Below, piece by piece: positions 52,961-64,000 of a DNA stretch of 64,000 nt. The position numbers and the translations under genes were made by a program. The notes under the pieces are model-generated. The model was given only the letters and a program-made list of their open reading frames with translations. It was not told the DNA's origin and searched no databases. The DNA comes from Adiantum capillus-veneris (taxonomy: Eukaryota > Streptophyta > Polypodiopsida > Polypodiales > Pteridaceae). Position 1 is the stretch's first letter, and every line of letters starts with the position of its first letter. The DNA lies in NCBI GenBank assembly GCA_014529385.2, contig CM043945.1, forward strand, positions 362,312 through 426,311. Reading direction: 5' to 3'.

Positions 52961-53517
52961 AATATCATTTAAGATATAGCCTTATAGGTTGGACAAGTGG
53001 TGGACCTTAACACCCAGATATTCTTCATATAATGCCATAGAGTGGAAAACTGGTGAATATTGAGACCAAACCATGCTACTAGCGATAATAGCTTGGACAA
53101 GTGGTGGACCTTGAAAGTAAACCCCCCATCTACAAAATATCGTGGGTTTAAGGTATTTCGATGGAGCCTAGAATCTTGGAGACATCGTGCATCTTGCTTC
53201 TCTTCATGTTTCAATGGAGCCTATCTTGGACAAATGGTGGAGCATCCTTCTCTCCATGTTTCAATGGACCCTATCTTGGACAAGTGGTGGACCTTTTCTT
53301 CTCTCTATTATTCAATAGAGTTAGCTTGGACAAGTGGTGGACCTTGGAACCAAACCGCCCTGTAAAACCTATCATGGTCACTCCAAGTGGTGAGAAAGAA
53401 TAACCTTTAAGATATAGCCTTATAGGTTGGACAAGTGGTGGACCTTAACACCCTAATATTCTTAATAAAAGTGGTGAATCTTGAGACCAAACCACTCAGG
53501 CTATAACCAATAATAGC
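52961..53517 (+). repeat. Satellite, transition monomer
   Basis: One diverged monomer beginning at about 53093, with the same internal order of phrases as the regular array. Confidence 0.85.
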
Positions 53518-56500
53518 TTGGACAAGTGGTGGACCTTGAATGTAAACCCCTCATCTACGAATTATCGTGGGTTTAATGTATTTCGATGGAGCCTAGCATC
53601 TTGGAGACATGGTGCAGCTTGCTTCTCGTCATGTTTCAATGGAGCCTATCTTGGACAAATGGTGGAGCATCCTTCTCTCTATGTTTCAATGGACCCTAGC
53701 TTGGACAAGTAGTGGACCTTTGTTTCTCTCTATGTTTCAATAGAGTTAGCTTGGACAAGTGGTGGACCTTGGAACCAAACCCCCATGTAAAACCTATCAT
53801 GGTCACTCCAAGTGGTAATAAGGAATAACCTTTAAGATGTAGCCGTATAGGTTGGACAAGTGGTGGACCTTAACACGCGCATATTCTTAATATAATGACA
53901 TAGAGTGGAAAAATGGTGAATCTTGAGACAAAACCACTCATGCTACTAGTGATAATAGCTTGGACAAGTGGTGGACCTTGAATGTAAACCCCTCATCTAC
54001 GACATATCGTGGGTTTAATGTTTTTCAATGGAGCCTAGCATCTTGGAGACATGGTGCACCTTGCTTCTCCTCATGTTTCAATGGAGCCTACTTTGGACAA
54101 ATGGTGGAGCATCCTTCTCTCCATGTTTCAATGGACCCTAGCTTAGACAAGGGGTCGACCTTTGCTTCTCTCTATCTTTCATTAGAGTTATCTTGGACAA
54201 GTGGTGGACCTTGGAACAAAACCCCCATGTAAAACCTATCATAATCACTCCAAGTAGTAAGAAAGAATAACCTTTAAGATGTAGCCTTATAGGTTGGACA
54301 AGTGGTGGACCTTAATACCCACATATTCTTAATAAAAGTGGTGAATCTTGAGACCAAACCACTTAGGCTATAACCAATAATAGCTTGGACAAGTGGTGGA
54401 CCATGAATGTAAACCCCTCATCTACGAAATATCGTGTGTTTAATGTATTTCGATGGAGCCTAGCATCTTGGAGACATGGTGCAGCTTGCTTCTCGTCATG
54501 TTTCAATAGAGTTAGCTTCGACAAATGGTGGAGCATCCTTCTCTCCATGTTTCAATGGACCCTAGCTTGGACAAGTGGTGGACCTTTGTTTCTCTCTATG
54601 TTTCAATAGAGTTAGCTTGGACAAGTGGTGGACCTTGGAACCAAACCCCCATGTAAAACCTATCATGGTCACTCCAAGTGGTAATAAGGAATAACCTTTA
54701 AGATGTAGCCTTATAGGTTGGACAAGTGGTGGACCTTAACATGCGCATATTCTTAATATAATGACATAGAGTGGAAAAGTGGTGAATCTTGAGACCAAAC
54801 CACTCAGGCTACTACCAATAATAGCTAGGACAAGTGTTGGACCTTGAATGTAAACCCCTCATCTACGACATATCGTGGGTTTAATGTTTTTCGATGGAGC
54901 CTAGCATCTTGGAGACATGGTGCACCTTGATTCTCCTCATGTTTCAATGGAGCCTACCTTGGACAAATGGTGGAGCATCCTTCTCTCCATGTTTCAATGG
55001 ACCCTAGCTTAGACAAGGGGTGGACCTTTGCTTCTCTCTATGTTTCAATAGAGTTAGCTTGGACAAGTGGTGGACCTTGGAACCAAACCCCCATGTAAAA
55101 CCTATCATGGTCACTCCAAGTAGTAAGAAAGAATAACCTTTAAGATGTAGCCTTATAGGTTGGACAAGTGGTGGACCTTAACACCCACATATTCTTAATA
55201 AAAGTGGTGAATCTTGAGACCAAACCACTCAGGCTATAACCAATAATAGCTTGGACAAGTGGTGGACCTTGAATGTAAACCCCTCATCTACGAATTATCG
55301 TGGGTTTAATGTATTTCGATGGAGCCTAGCATCTTGGAGACATGGTGCAGCTTGCTTCTCGTCATGTTTCAATGGAGCCTATCTTGGACAAATGGTGGAG
55401 CATCCTTCTCTCTATGTTTCAATGGACCCTAGCTTGGACAAGTAGTGGACCTTTGTTTCTCTCTATGTTTCAATAGAGTTAGCTTGGACAAGTGGTGGAC
55501 CTTGGAACCAAACCCCCATGTAAAACCTATCATGGTCACTCCAAGTGGTAATAAGGAATAACCTTTAAGATGTAGCCTTATAGGTTGGACAAGTGGTGGA
55601 CCTTAACACGCGCATATTCTTAATATAATGACATAGAGTGGAAAAGTGGTGAATCTTGAGACCAAACCACTCAGGCTACTACCAATAATAGCTTGGACAA
55701 GTGTTGGACCTTGAATGTAAACCCCTCATCTACGACATATCGTGGGTTTAATGTTTTTCGATGTAGCCTAGCATCTTGGAGACATGGTGCACCTTGATTC
55801 TCTTCATGTTTCAATGGAGCCTACCTTGGACAAATGGTGGAGCATCCTTCTCTCCATGTTTCAATGGACCCTAGCTTAGACAAGGGGTGGACCTTTGCTT
55901 CTCTCTATGTTTCAATAGAGTTAGCTTGGACAAGTGGTGGACCTTGGAACCAAACCCCCATGTAAAACCTATCATGGTCACTTCAAGTAGTAAGAAAGAA
56001 TAACCTTTAAGATGTAGCCTGATAGGTTGGACAAGTGGTGGACCTTAACACCCACATATTCTTAATAAAAGTGGTGAATCTTGAGACCAAACCACTCAGG
56101 CTACTAGCAATAATAGCTTGGACAAGTGGTGGACCTTGAATGTAAACCCCTCATCTACGAAATATCGTGGGTTTAATGTATTTCGATGGAGCATAGCATC
56201 TTGGAGACATGGTGCAGCTTGCTTCTCGTCATGTTTCAATGGAGCCTATCTTGGACAAATGGTGGAGCATTCTTCTCTCCATGTTTCAATGGACCCTAGC
56301 TTGAACAAGTGGTGAACCTTTGTTTCTCTCTATGTTTCAATAGAGTTAGCTTGGACAAGTGGTGGACCTTGGGATCAAACCCCCATGTAAAACCTATCAT
56401 GGTCACTCCAAGTGGTAATAAAGAATAACCTTTAAGATGTAGCCTTATAGGTTGGACAAGTGGTGGACCTTAACACGCGCATATTCTTAATATAATGACA

Positions 56501-59500
56501 TAGAGTGGAAAAGTGGTGAATCTTGAGACCAAACCACTCAGGCTACTACCAATAATAGCTTGGACAAGTGTTGGACCTTGAATGTAAACCGCTCATCTAC
56601 GACATATCGTGGGTTTAATGTTTTTCGATGGAGCCTAGCATCTTGGAGACATGGTACACCTTGCTTCTCCTCATGTTTGAATGGAGCCTACCTTGGACAA
56701 ATGGTGGAGTATCGTTCTCTCCATGTTTCAATGGACCCTAGCTTAGACAAGGGGTGGACCTTTGCTTCTCTCTATGTTTCAATAGAGTTAGCTTGGACAA
56801 GTGGTGGACCTTGGAACCAAACCCCGATGTAAAACCTATCATGGTCACTTCAAGTAGTAAGAAAGAATAACCTTTAAGATGTAGCCTGATAGGTTGGACA
56901 AGTGGTGGACCTTAACACCCACATATTCTTAATAAAAGTGGTGAATCTTGAGACCAAACCACTCAGGCTACTAGCAATAATAGCTTGGACAAGTGGTGGA
57001 CCTTGAATGTAAACCCCTCATCTATGAAATATCGTGGGTTTAATGTATTTCGATGGAACCTAGCATCTTGGAGACATTGTGCAGCTTGCTTCTCGTCATG
57101 TTTCAATGGAGCCTATCTTGGACAAATGGTGGAGCATCCTTCTCTCCATGTTTCAATGGACCCTAGATTGGACAAGTGGTGGACCTTTGTTTCTCTCTAT
57201 GTTTCAATAGAGTTAGCTTGGAGAAGTGGTGGACCTTGGAACCAAACCCCCATGTAAAACCTATCATGGTCACTCCAAGTGGTAATAAAGAATAACCTTT
57301 AAGATGTAGCCTTATAGGTTGGACAAGTGGTGGACCTTAACACGCGCATATTCTTAATATAATGACATAGAGTGGAAAAGTGGTGAATCTTGAGACCAAA
57401 CCACTCAGGCTACTACCAATAATAGCTTGGACAAGTGTTGGACCTTGAATGTATACCCCTCATCTACGACATATCGTGGGTTTAATGTTTTTCAATGGAG
57501 CCTAGCATCTTGGAGACATGGTGCACCTTGCTTCTCCTCATGTTTGAATGGAGCCTACCTTGGACAAATGGTGGAGCATCCTTCTCTCCATGTTTCAATG
57601 GACCCTAGCTTAGACAAGGGGTGGACCTTTGCTTCTCTCTATGTTTCAATAGAGTTAGCTTGGACAAGTGGTGGACCTTGGAACCAAACCCCCATGTAAA
57701 ACCTATCATGGTCACTCCAAGTAGTAAGAAAGAATAACCTTTAAGATGTAGCCTTATAGGTTGGACAAGTGGTGGAACTTAACACCCACATATTCTTAAT
57801 AAAAGTGGTGAATCTTGAGACCAAACCACTCAGGCTACTAGCAATAATAGCTTGGACAAGTGTTGGACCTTGAATGTAAACCCCTCATCTACGAAATATC
57901 GTGTGTTTAATGTATTTCGATGGAGCCTAGCATCTTGGAGACATGGTGCAGCTTTCTTCTCGTCATGTTTCAATGGAGCCTATCTTGGACAAATGGTGGA
58001 GCATCCTTCTCTCTATGTTTCAATGGACCCTAGCTTGGACAAGTAGTGGACCTTTGTTTCTCTCTATGTTTTAATAAAGTTAGCTTGGACAAGTGGTGGA
58101 CCTTGGAACCAAACCCCCATGTAAAACCTATCATGGTCACTCCAAGTGGTAATAAAGAATAACCTTTAAGATGTAGCCTTATAGGTTGGACAAGTGGTGG
58201 ACCTTAACACGCGCATATTCTTAATATAATGACATAGAGTGGAAAAGTGGTGAATCTTGAGACCAAACCACTCAGGCTACTACCAATAATAGCTTGGACA
58301 AGTGTTGGACCTTGAATGTAAACCGCTCATCTACGACATATCGTGGGTTTAATGTTTTTCGATGGAGCCTAGCATCTTGGAGACATGGTGCACCTTGCTT
58401 CTCCTCATGTTTCAATGGAGCCTACCTTGGACAAATGGTGGAGCATCCTTCTCTCAATGTTTCAATGGACCCTAGCTTAGACAAGGGGTGGACCTTTGCT
58501 TCTCTCTATGTTTCAATAGAGTTAGCTTGGACAAGTGGTGGACCTTGGAACCAAACCCCCATGTAAAACCTATCATGGTCACTCCAAGTAGTAAGAAAGA
58601 ATAACCTTTAAGATGTAGCCTTATAGGTTGGACAAGTGGTGGACCTTAACACCCACATATTCTTAATAAAAGTGGTGAATCTTGAGACCAAACCACTCAT
58701 GCTACTACCAATAATAGCTTGGACAAGTGTTGGACCTTGAATGTAAACCCCTCATCTATGACATATCGTGGGTTTGATGTATTTCGATGGAGCCTAGCAT
58801 CTTGGAGACATGGTGCACCTTGATTCTCCTCATGTTTCAATAGAGCCTACCTTGGACAAATTGTGGAGCATCCTTCTCTCCATGTTTCAATGGACCCTAG
58901 CTTAGACAAGGGGTGGACCTTTGCTTCTCTCTATGTTTCAATAGAGTTAGCTTGGACAAGTGGTGGACCTCGGAACCAAACCCCCATGTAAAACCTATCA
59001 TGGTCACTCCAAGTGGTAATAAGGAATAACCTTTAAGATGTAGCCTTATAGGTTGGACAAGTGGTGGACCTTAACACGTGCATATTCTTAATATAATGAC
59101 ATAGAGTGGAAAAGTGGTGAATCTTGAGACCAAACCACTCATGCTACTACCAATAATAGCTTGGACAAGTGTTGGACCTTGAATGTAAACCCCTCATCTA
59201 TGACATATCGTGGGTTTGATGTATTTCGATGGAGCCTAGTATCTTGGAGACATGGTGCACCTTGATTCTCCTCATGTTTCAATAGAGCCTACCTTGGACA
59301 AATTGTGGAGCATCCTTCTCTCCATGTTTCAATGGACCCTAGCTTAGACAAGGGGTGGACCTTTGCTTCTCTCTATGTTTCAATAGAGTTAGCTTGGACA
59401 AGTGGTGGACCTCGGAACCAAACCCCCATGTAAAACCTATCATGGTCACTCCAAGTGGTAATAAGGAATAACCTTTAAGATGTAGCCTTATAGGTTGGAC

Positions 59501-60894
59501 AAGTGGTGGACCTTAACACGTGCATATTCTTAATATAATGACATAGAGTGGAAAAGTGGTGAATCTTGAGACCAAACCACTCAGGCTACTACCAATAATA
59601 GCTTGGACAAGTGTTGGACCTTGAATGTAAACCCCTCATCTATGACATATCGTGGGTTTAATGTTTTTCGATGGAGCCTAGCATCTTGGAGACATGGTGC
59701 ACCTTGATTCTCCTCATGTTTCAATGGAGCCTACCTTGGACAAATTGTGGAGCATCCTTCTCTCCATGTTTCAATGGACCCTAGCTTAGACAAGGGGTGG
59801 ACCTTTGCTTCTCTCTATGTTTCAATAGAGTTAGCTTGGACAAGTGGTGGACCTTGGAACCAAACCCCCATGTAAAACCTATCATGGTCACTCCAAGTAG
59901 TAAGAAAGAATAACCTTTAAGATGTAGCCTTATAGGTTGGACAAGTGGTGGAACTTAACACCCACATATTCTTAATAAAAGTGGTGAATCTTGAGACCAA
60001 ACCACTCAGGCTACTAGCAATAATAGCTTGGACAAGTGTTGGACCTTGAATGTAAACCCCTCATCTACGAAATATCGTGTGTTTAATGTATTTCGATGGA
60101 GCCTAGCATCTTGGAGACATGGTGCAGCTTTCTTCTCGTCATGTTTCAATGGAGCCTATCTTGGACAAATGGTGGAGCATCCTTCTCTCTATGTTTCAAT
60201 GGACCCTAGCTTGGACAAGTAGTGGACCTTTGTTTCTCTCTATGTTTTAATAAAGTTAGCTTGGACAAGTGGTGGACCTTGGAACCAAACCCCCATGTAA
60301 AACTTATCATGGTCACTACAAGTGGTAATAAAGAATAACCTTTAAGATGTAGCCTTATAGGTTGGACAAGTGGTGGACCTTAACACGCACATATTCTTAA
60401 TATAATGACATAGAGTGGAAAAGTGGTGAATCTTGAGACCAAACCACTCAGGCTACTACCAATAATAGCTTGGACAAGTGTTGGACCTTGAATGTAAACC
60501 CCTCATCTACGACATATCGTGGGTTTAATGTTTTTCGATGGAGCCTAGCATCTTGGAGACATGGTGCACCTTGCTTCTCCTCATGTTTGAATGGAGCCTA
60601 CCTTGGACAAATGGTGGAGCATCCTTCTCTCCATGGTTCAATGGACCCTAGCTTAGACAAGGGGTGGATCTTTGCTTCTCTCTATGTTTGAATAGAGTTA
60701 GCTTGGACAAGTGGTGGACCTTGGAACCAAACCCCCATGTAAAACCTATCATGGTCACTCCAAGTAGTAAGAAAGAATAACCTTTAAGATGTAGCCTTAT
60801 AGGTTGGACAAGTGGTGGACCTTAACACCCACATATTCTTAATAAAAGTGGTGAATCTTGAGACCAAACCACTCAGGCTACTACCAATAATAGC
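53518..60894 (+). repeat. Satellite core array: 442 + 425 bp monomers in an 867-bp higher-order repeat
   Basis: Monomers start (TTGGACAAGTG[G/T]TGGACCTTGAATG) at 53518, 53960, 54385, 54826, 55251, 55693, 56118, 56560, 56985, 57427, 57852, 58294, 58719, 59161, 59603, 60028 and 60470. The 442-bp type has CAGCTTGCTTCTCGTC and ends with CGCGCATATTCTTAATATAATG. The 425-bp type has CACCTTG[A/C]TTCTCCTC and ends with CCCACATATTCTTAATAAAAG. They alternate to give an 867-bp unit. Each monomer holds six versions of an 18-bp word, GGACAAGTGGTGGACCTT. The 60-90-codon frames that recur (starting LDKWWTLNV) are by-products of the word and its phase. Confidence 0.95.
58719..59602 (+). repeat. Two hybrid 442-bp monomers
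   Basis: Units 58719-59160 and 59161-59602 begin like the 425-bp type (GTGTTGGACC, CACCTTGATTCTCCTC) and end like the 442-bp type (CGTGCATATTCTTAATATAATG). They share private variants with each other (GGGTTTGATGTATTTCG, GGACAAATTGTGGAGC, GGACCTCGGAACC). This is the product of unequal exchange within the 867-bp unit, followed by duplication. Confidence 0.85.
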
Positions 60895-63800
60895 TAGGGA
60901 TAACCATTAAGATATAGTCTTTCAAGGGGTGAGAAAGAATAACCATTAAGATATAGTCTTATAGGTTGGACAAGTGGTGGACCTTAACACCCAAATATTC
61001 TTAATATAATGATAGAGAGTGAAAAAGTGGTGAATCTTGAGAGCAAACCACTCGTGCTACTAGCGATAATAGGTTGGAAAAATTGTTGATCTTGGATGTA
61101 AACTCCCCATGTACAAAATAACGTGGGTTTAAGGTATTTCGATGGAGGCTAGCATCTTGGAGATATGGTGCAGCTTGCTTATCTTCATGTTTCAATGGAG
61201 TCTATCTTGGACAAATGGTGGAGCATCCTTCTCTCCATGTTTCAATAGACCCTAGCTTAGACAAGTGGTGGACCTTTGCTTCTCTCTATGTTTCAATAGA
61301 GTTAGCTTGGACAAGTGGTGGACCTTGGAACCAAACCCCCATGTAAAACCTTTCATGGTCACTCCAAGTGGTCAGAAAGAATAACCATTAAGATATAGTC
61401 TTATAGGTTGGACAAGTGGTGGACCTTAATACCCAAATATTCTTAATATAATGACACAGAGTGAAAAAGTGGTGAATCTTGAGACCAAACCCCTCATGCT
61501 ACTAGCGTTAATAGGCTGGACAACTGGTGGACCTTGAATGTAAACCTTCCATGTTTCAATAGAGTTAGCTTCGACAAATGGTGGAGCATCCTTCTCTCCA
61601 TGTTTCAATGGAGCCTAGCTTGGACAAGTGGTGGACCTTTTGCTTCTCTCTATGAGAAGAATAAAGTTAGCTTGGATAAGTGGTCGACCTTGGAACCAAA
61701 CCCTTATGTAAAACATATCATGGACATTTCAAGTGGTGAGAAAGAATACCCTTTAAGATATACGCTTATAGGTTGGACAAGTGGTCGACCTTAACACCTA
61801 TATTTTATTTATATAATGACATAGAGTGGAAAAGTGGTGAATCTTGAGACCAAACCACTCATGCTACTAGGGATAATAGCTTGGAAAAGTGACTGACCTT
61901 GACGTTAAACCCCACATGTAAACAATATCGTGGGTTTAAGGTATTTCAATGGATCCTAGAATCTTGGAGACATGGTGCAACTTGCTTCTTTTCATGTTTC
62001 AATGAAGCCTATCTTCCACCAATGGGGGATTATCCTTCTCTAAATGTCTCAGTGGAGCCTAGCTTGGACAAGTGGTGGACCTTTGCTTCTCTCTATGTTT
62101 CCATAGAGTTAGCTTGGACAAGTGGTGGACCTTGAAACCAAACCCCCATGTAAAACATATCATGGTCATTCCAAGTGGTGAGAAATAATACCCTTTAAGA
62201 TCTAGCCTTATAGGTTGGACAAGTGGTCGACCTTAAAACCTAGATCTTCATAATATAACGACATAGAGTGGAAAAGTGATAAATCTTGAGACCAAACCAC
62301 TCATGCTACTAGGGATAATAGCTTGGAAAAGTGACTGACCTTGACGTTAAACCCCACATGTAAACAATATCGTGGGTTTAAGGTATTTCAATGGATCCTA
62401 GAATCTTGGAGACATGGTGTAGATTGCTTCCCTTCATGTTTCAATGGAGCCTATCTTGGACAAATGGTGGAGCATCCTTCTCTCCATGTTTCAATGGATC
62501 CTAGCTTGGACAAGTGGTGCACCTTTGCTTCTCTCTATATTTCAATAGAGTTAGATTGGACAAGTCGTGGGCCTTGGAACCAAACTCCCATGTAAAACCT
62601 ATCTTGGTAACTCCAAGTGGTGAGAAAGAATAAAGTTTAAGATATAGCCTTATAGGTTGGACAAGTGGTGGACCTTAGCACCCAGATATTCTTAATAGAA
62701 TGACATAGAGTGGAAAAATGGTGAATCTTGAGACCAAACCACTCATGCTACTAGAGATAATAGGTTGGACAAGTGGTGGACCTTGAATGTAAACCCCCCA
62801 TGTACAAAATATCATGGGTTTGAGGTATTTCAATGGAGCCTAGCATCTTGGAGACATGGTGTAGCTTGCTTCTCTTCATGTTTCAATGGAGCGTATCTTG
62901 GACAAATGGTGGAGCATCCTTCTCTCCATGTTTCAATGGACCCTAGCTTGGATAAGTGGTGGACCTTTGATTCTCTCTATGTTTCAATAGAGTAGCTTGG
63001 ACAAGAGGTGGACCTTGAAACAAAACCCCCAGTAAAACCTATGCTAGTCACTCCAAGTGGTGAGATAGAATAACCCTTAAATATAGCCTTATAGTTTGAC
63101 AAGTGGTGGACCTTAACACCCAAATAATCTTAATAAAATGAAATAGAGTGAAAAAGTGGTGAATCTGAGTACCAAACCAACTCATGCTACTAGCGTTAAT
63201 AGGTTGGACAAGTGGTGGACCTTGAATGTAAACTTCCCATGTTTCAATAGAGTTAGCTTCGACAAATGGTAGAGGATCCTTCTCTCCATTTTCAATGGAG
63301 CCTAGCTTGGACGAGTGGTGGACCTTTGTTTCTCTCTATGTTTCAATAGAGTTAGCTTGGACAAGTGGTGGACCTTGGAGCCAAACCCCCATGTAAAACA
63401 TATCATGGACATTTCAAGTGGTGAGAAAGAATACCCTTTAAGATATACCATTATAGGTTGGACAAGTGGTCGACCTTAACACCGAGATCTTCTTAACGTA
63501 ATGACATAGAGTGGAAAAGTGGTGAATCTTCAGACCAAACCACTCATGCTACTAGAGATAATAGGTTGGACAAGTGGTGGACCTTGAATGTAAACTCCCC
63601 ATGTACAAAATATCATGGGTTTAAGGTATTTCAATGGATCTTAGCATCTTGGAGACATGGTGCAGCTTGCTTCTGTTCATGTTTCAATGGAGCCTATCTT
63701 GGACAAATGGTGGAGCATCCTTCTCTCCATGTTTCAATGGACCCTAGATTAGACAAGTGGTGGACCTTTGCTTCTCTCTATGTTTCAATAGAGTTAGCTT

Positions 63801-64000
63801 GGACAAGTGGAGGAACTTGGAACCAAACCCCCATGTAAAACCTATCATGGTCATTCCAAGTGGTGAGAAAGAATACCCTTTAAGATATAGCCTTATAGGT
63901 TGGACAAGTGGTGGACCTTAACACCCAGATCTTCTTAATATAATGACATAGAGTAGAAAAGTGGTGAATCTTGACATCAAACCACTCATGCTACTAGTGA
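60895..64000 (+). repeat. Diverged right part of the satellite, running off the window
   Basis: Monomers near 61071, 61514, 61880, 62325, 62765, 63210 and 63566, with changed lengths and more substitutions; some have deletions (61541-61600, 63236-63300). The alternation of two monomer types is lost. A broken junction at about 60890-60960 joins it to the core array. Confidence 0.9.

Noticed and set aside
53518-63838. Repeated 60-90-codon ORFs beginning LDKWWTLNV in the satellite
   Set aside because: They recur once per monomer, differ by the satellite's own variants, include intact and broken versions at random and translate the 18-bp word. No start context or domain supports a protein.

Overview
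The window is repeat-rich nuclear DNA from a land plant. It holds plant-type CACTA, Ty1/copia and Ty3/gypsy elements with tRNA-iMet and tRNA-Asp primer sites, a DUF8039-like protein known from plants, short GT-AG introns and a large satellite array. The mix fits a large-genome non-seed plant such as a fern, but the species cannot be fixed from sequence alone. No ordinary host housekeeping gene was recognised, and almost every gene here belongs to, or decays within, a mobile element.

Layout. (1) 1032-25813: one CACTA (En/Spm) transposon on the minus strand, with a TNP2-type transposase (about 24485-18484) and a second ORF (about 2988-1995). It has been opened by a 5'-truncated, non-chromoviral Ty3/gypsy element, 'gypsy A' (3249-18483), and by a 2846-bp non-coding copia-related retrotransposon (20929-23774). 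Gypsy A was itself hit by a 2109-bp copia derivative (6687-8795). Both small insertions have clean 5-bp target duplications. (2) About 25830-29400: the 5' part of a second gypsy element, 'gypsy B'. (3) 30226-36483: a three-gene block with a four-segment DDE transposase (+), an unknown gene (-) and a divergent histone H3-like protein (+). Gene 2 and the histone gene are divergent across a leader full of inverted repeats. (4) 37388-46127: the 5' half of a third gypsy element, 'gypsy C' (-). (5) 46946-49212: a DUF8039-like, probably transposon-derived gene (-). (6) 49305-64000: a satellite built on an 18-bp word, with 425/442-bp monomers in an 867-bp higher-order repeat, split by a non-satellite stretch at about 50.2-52.3 kb.

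Main points of interest. First, the H3-like ORF keeps the canonical start MARTK and the ARK at K9, carries a full histone fold and a long acidic/coiled C-terminal extension, and is open while both neighbours carry stops. Its position beside a DDE transposase raises the possibility that it is transposon cargo. Second, all three gypsy elements share clusters of a palindrome with 10-base arms around a 2-base centre. The arms differ between elements in a compensated way, and each cluster lies just upstream of a long ORF. Third, the divergent promoter region of the histone/gene-2 pair carries its own set of inverted motifs.
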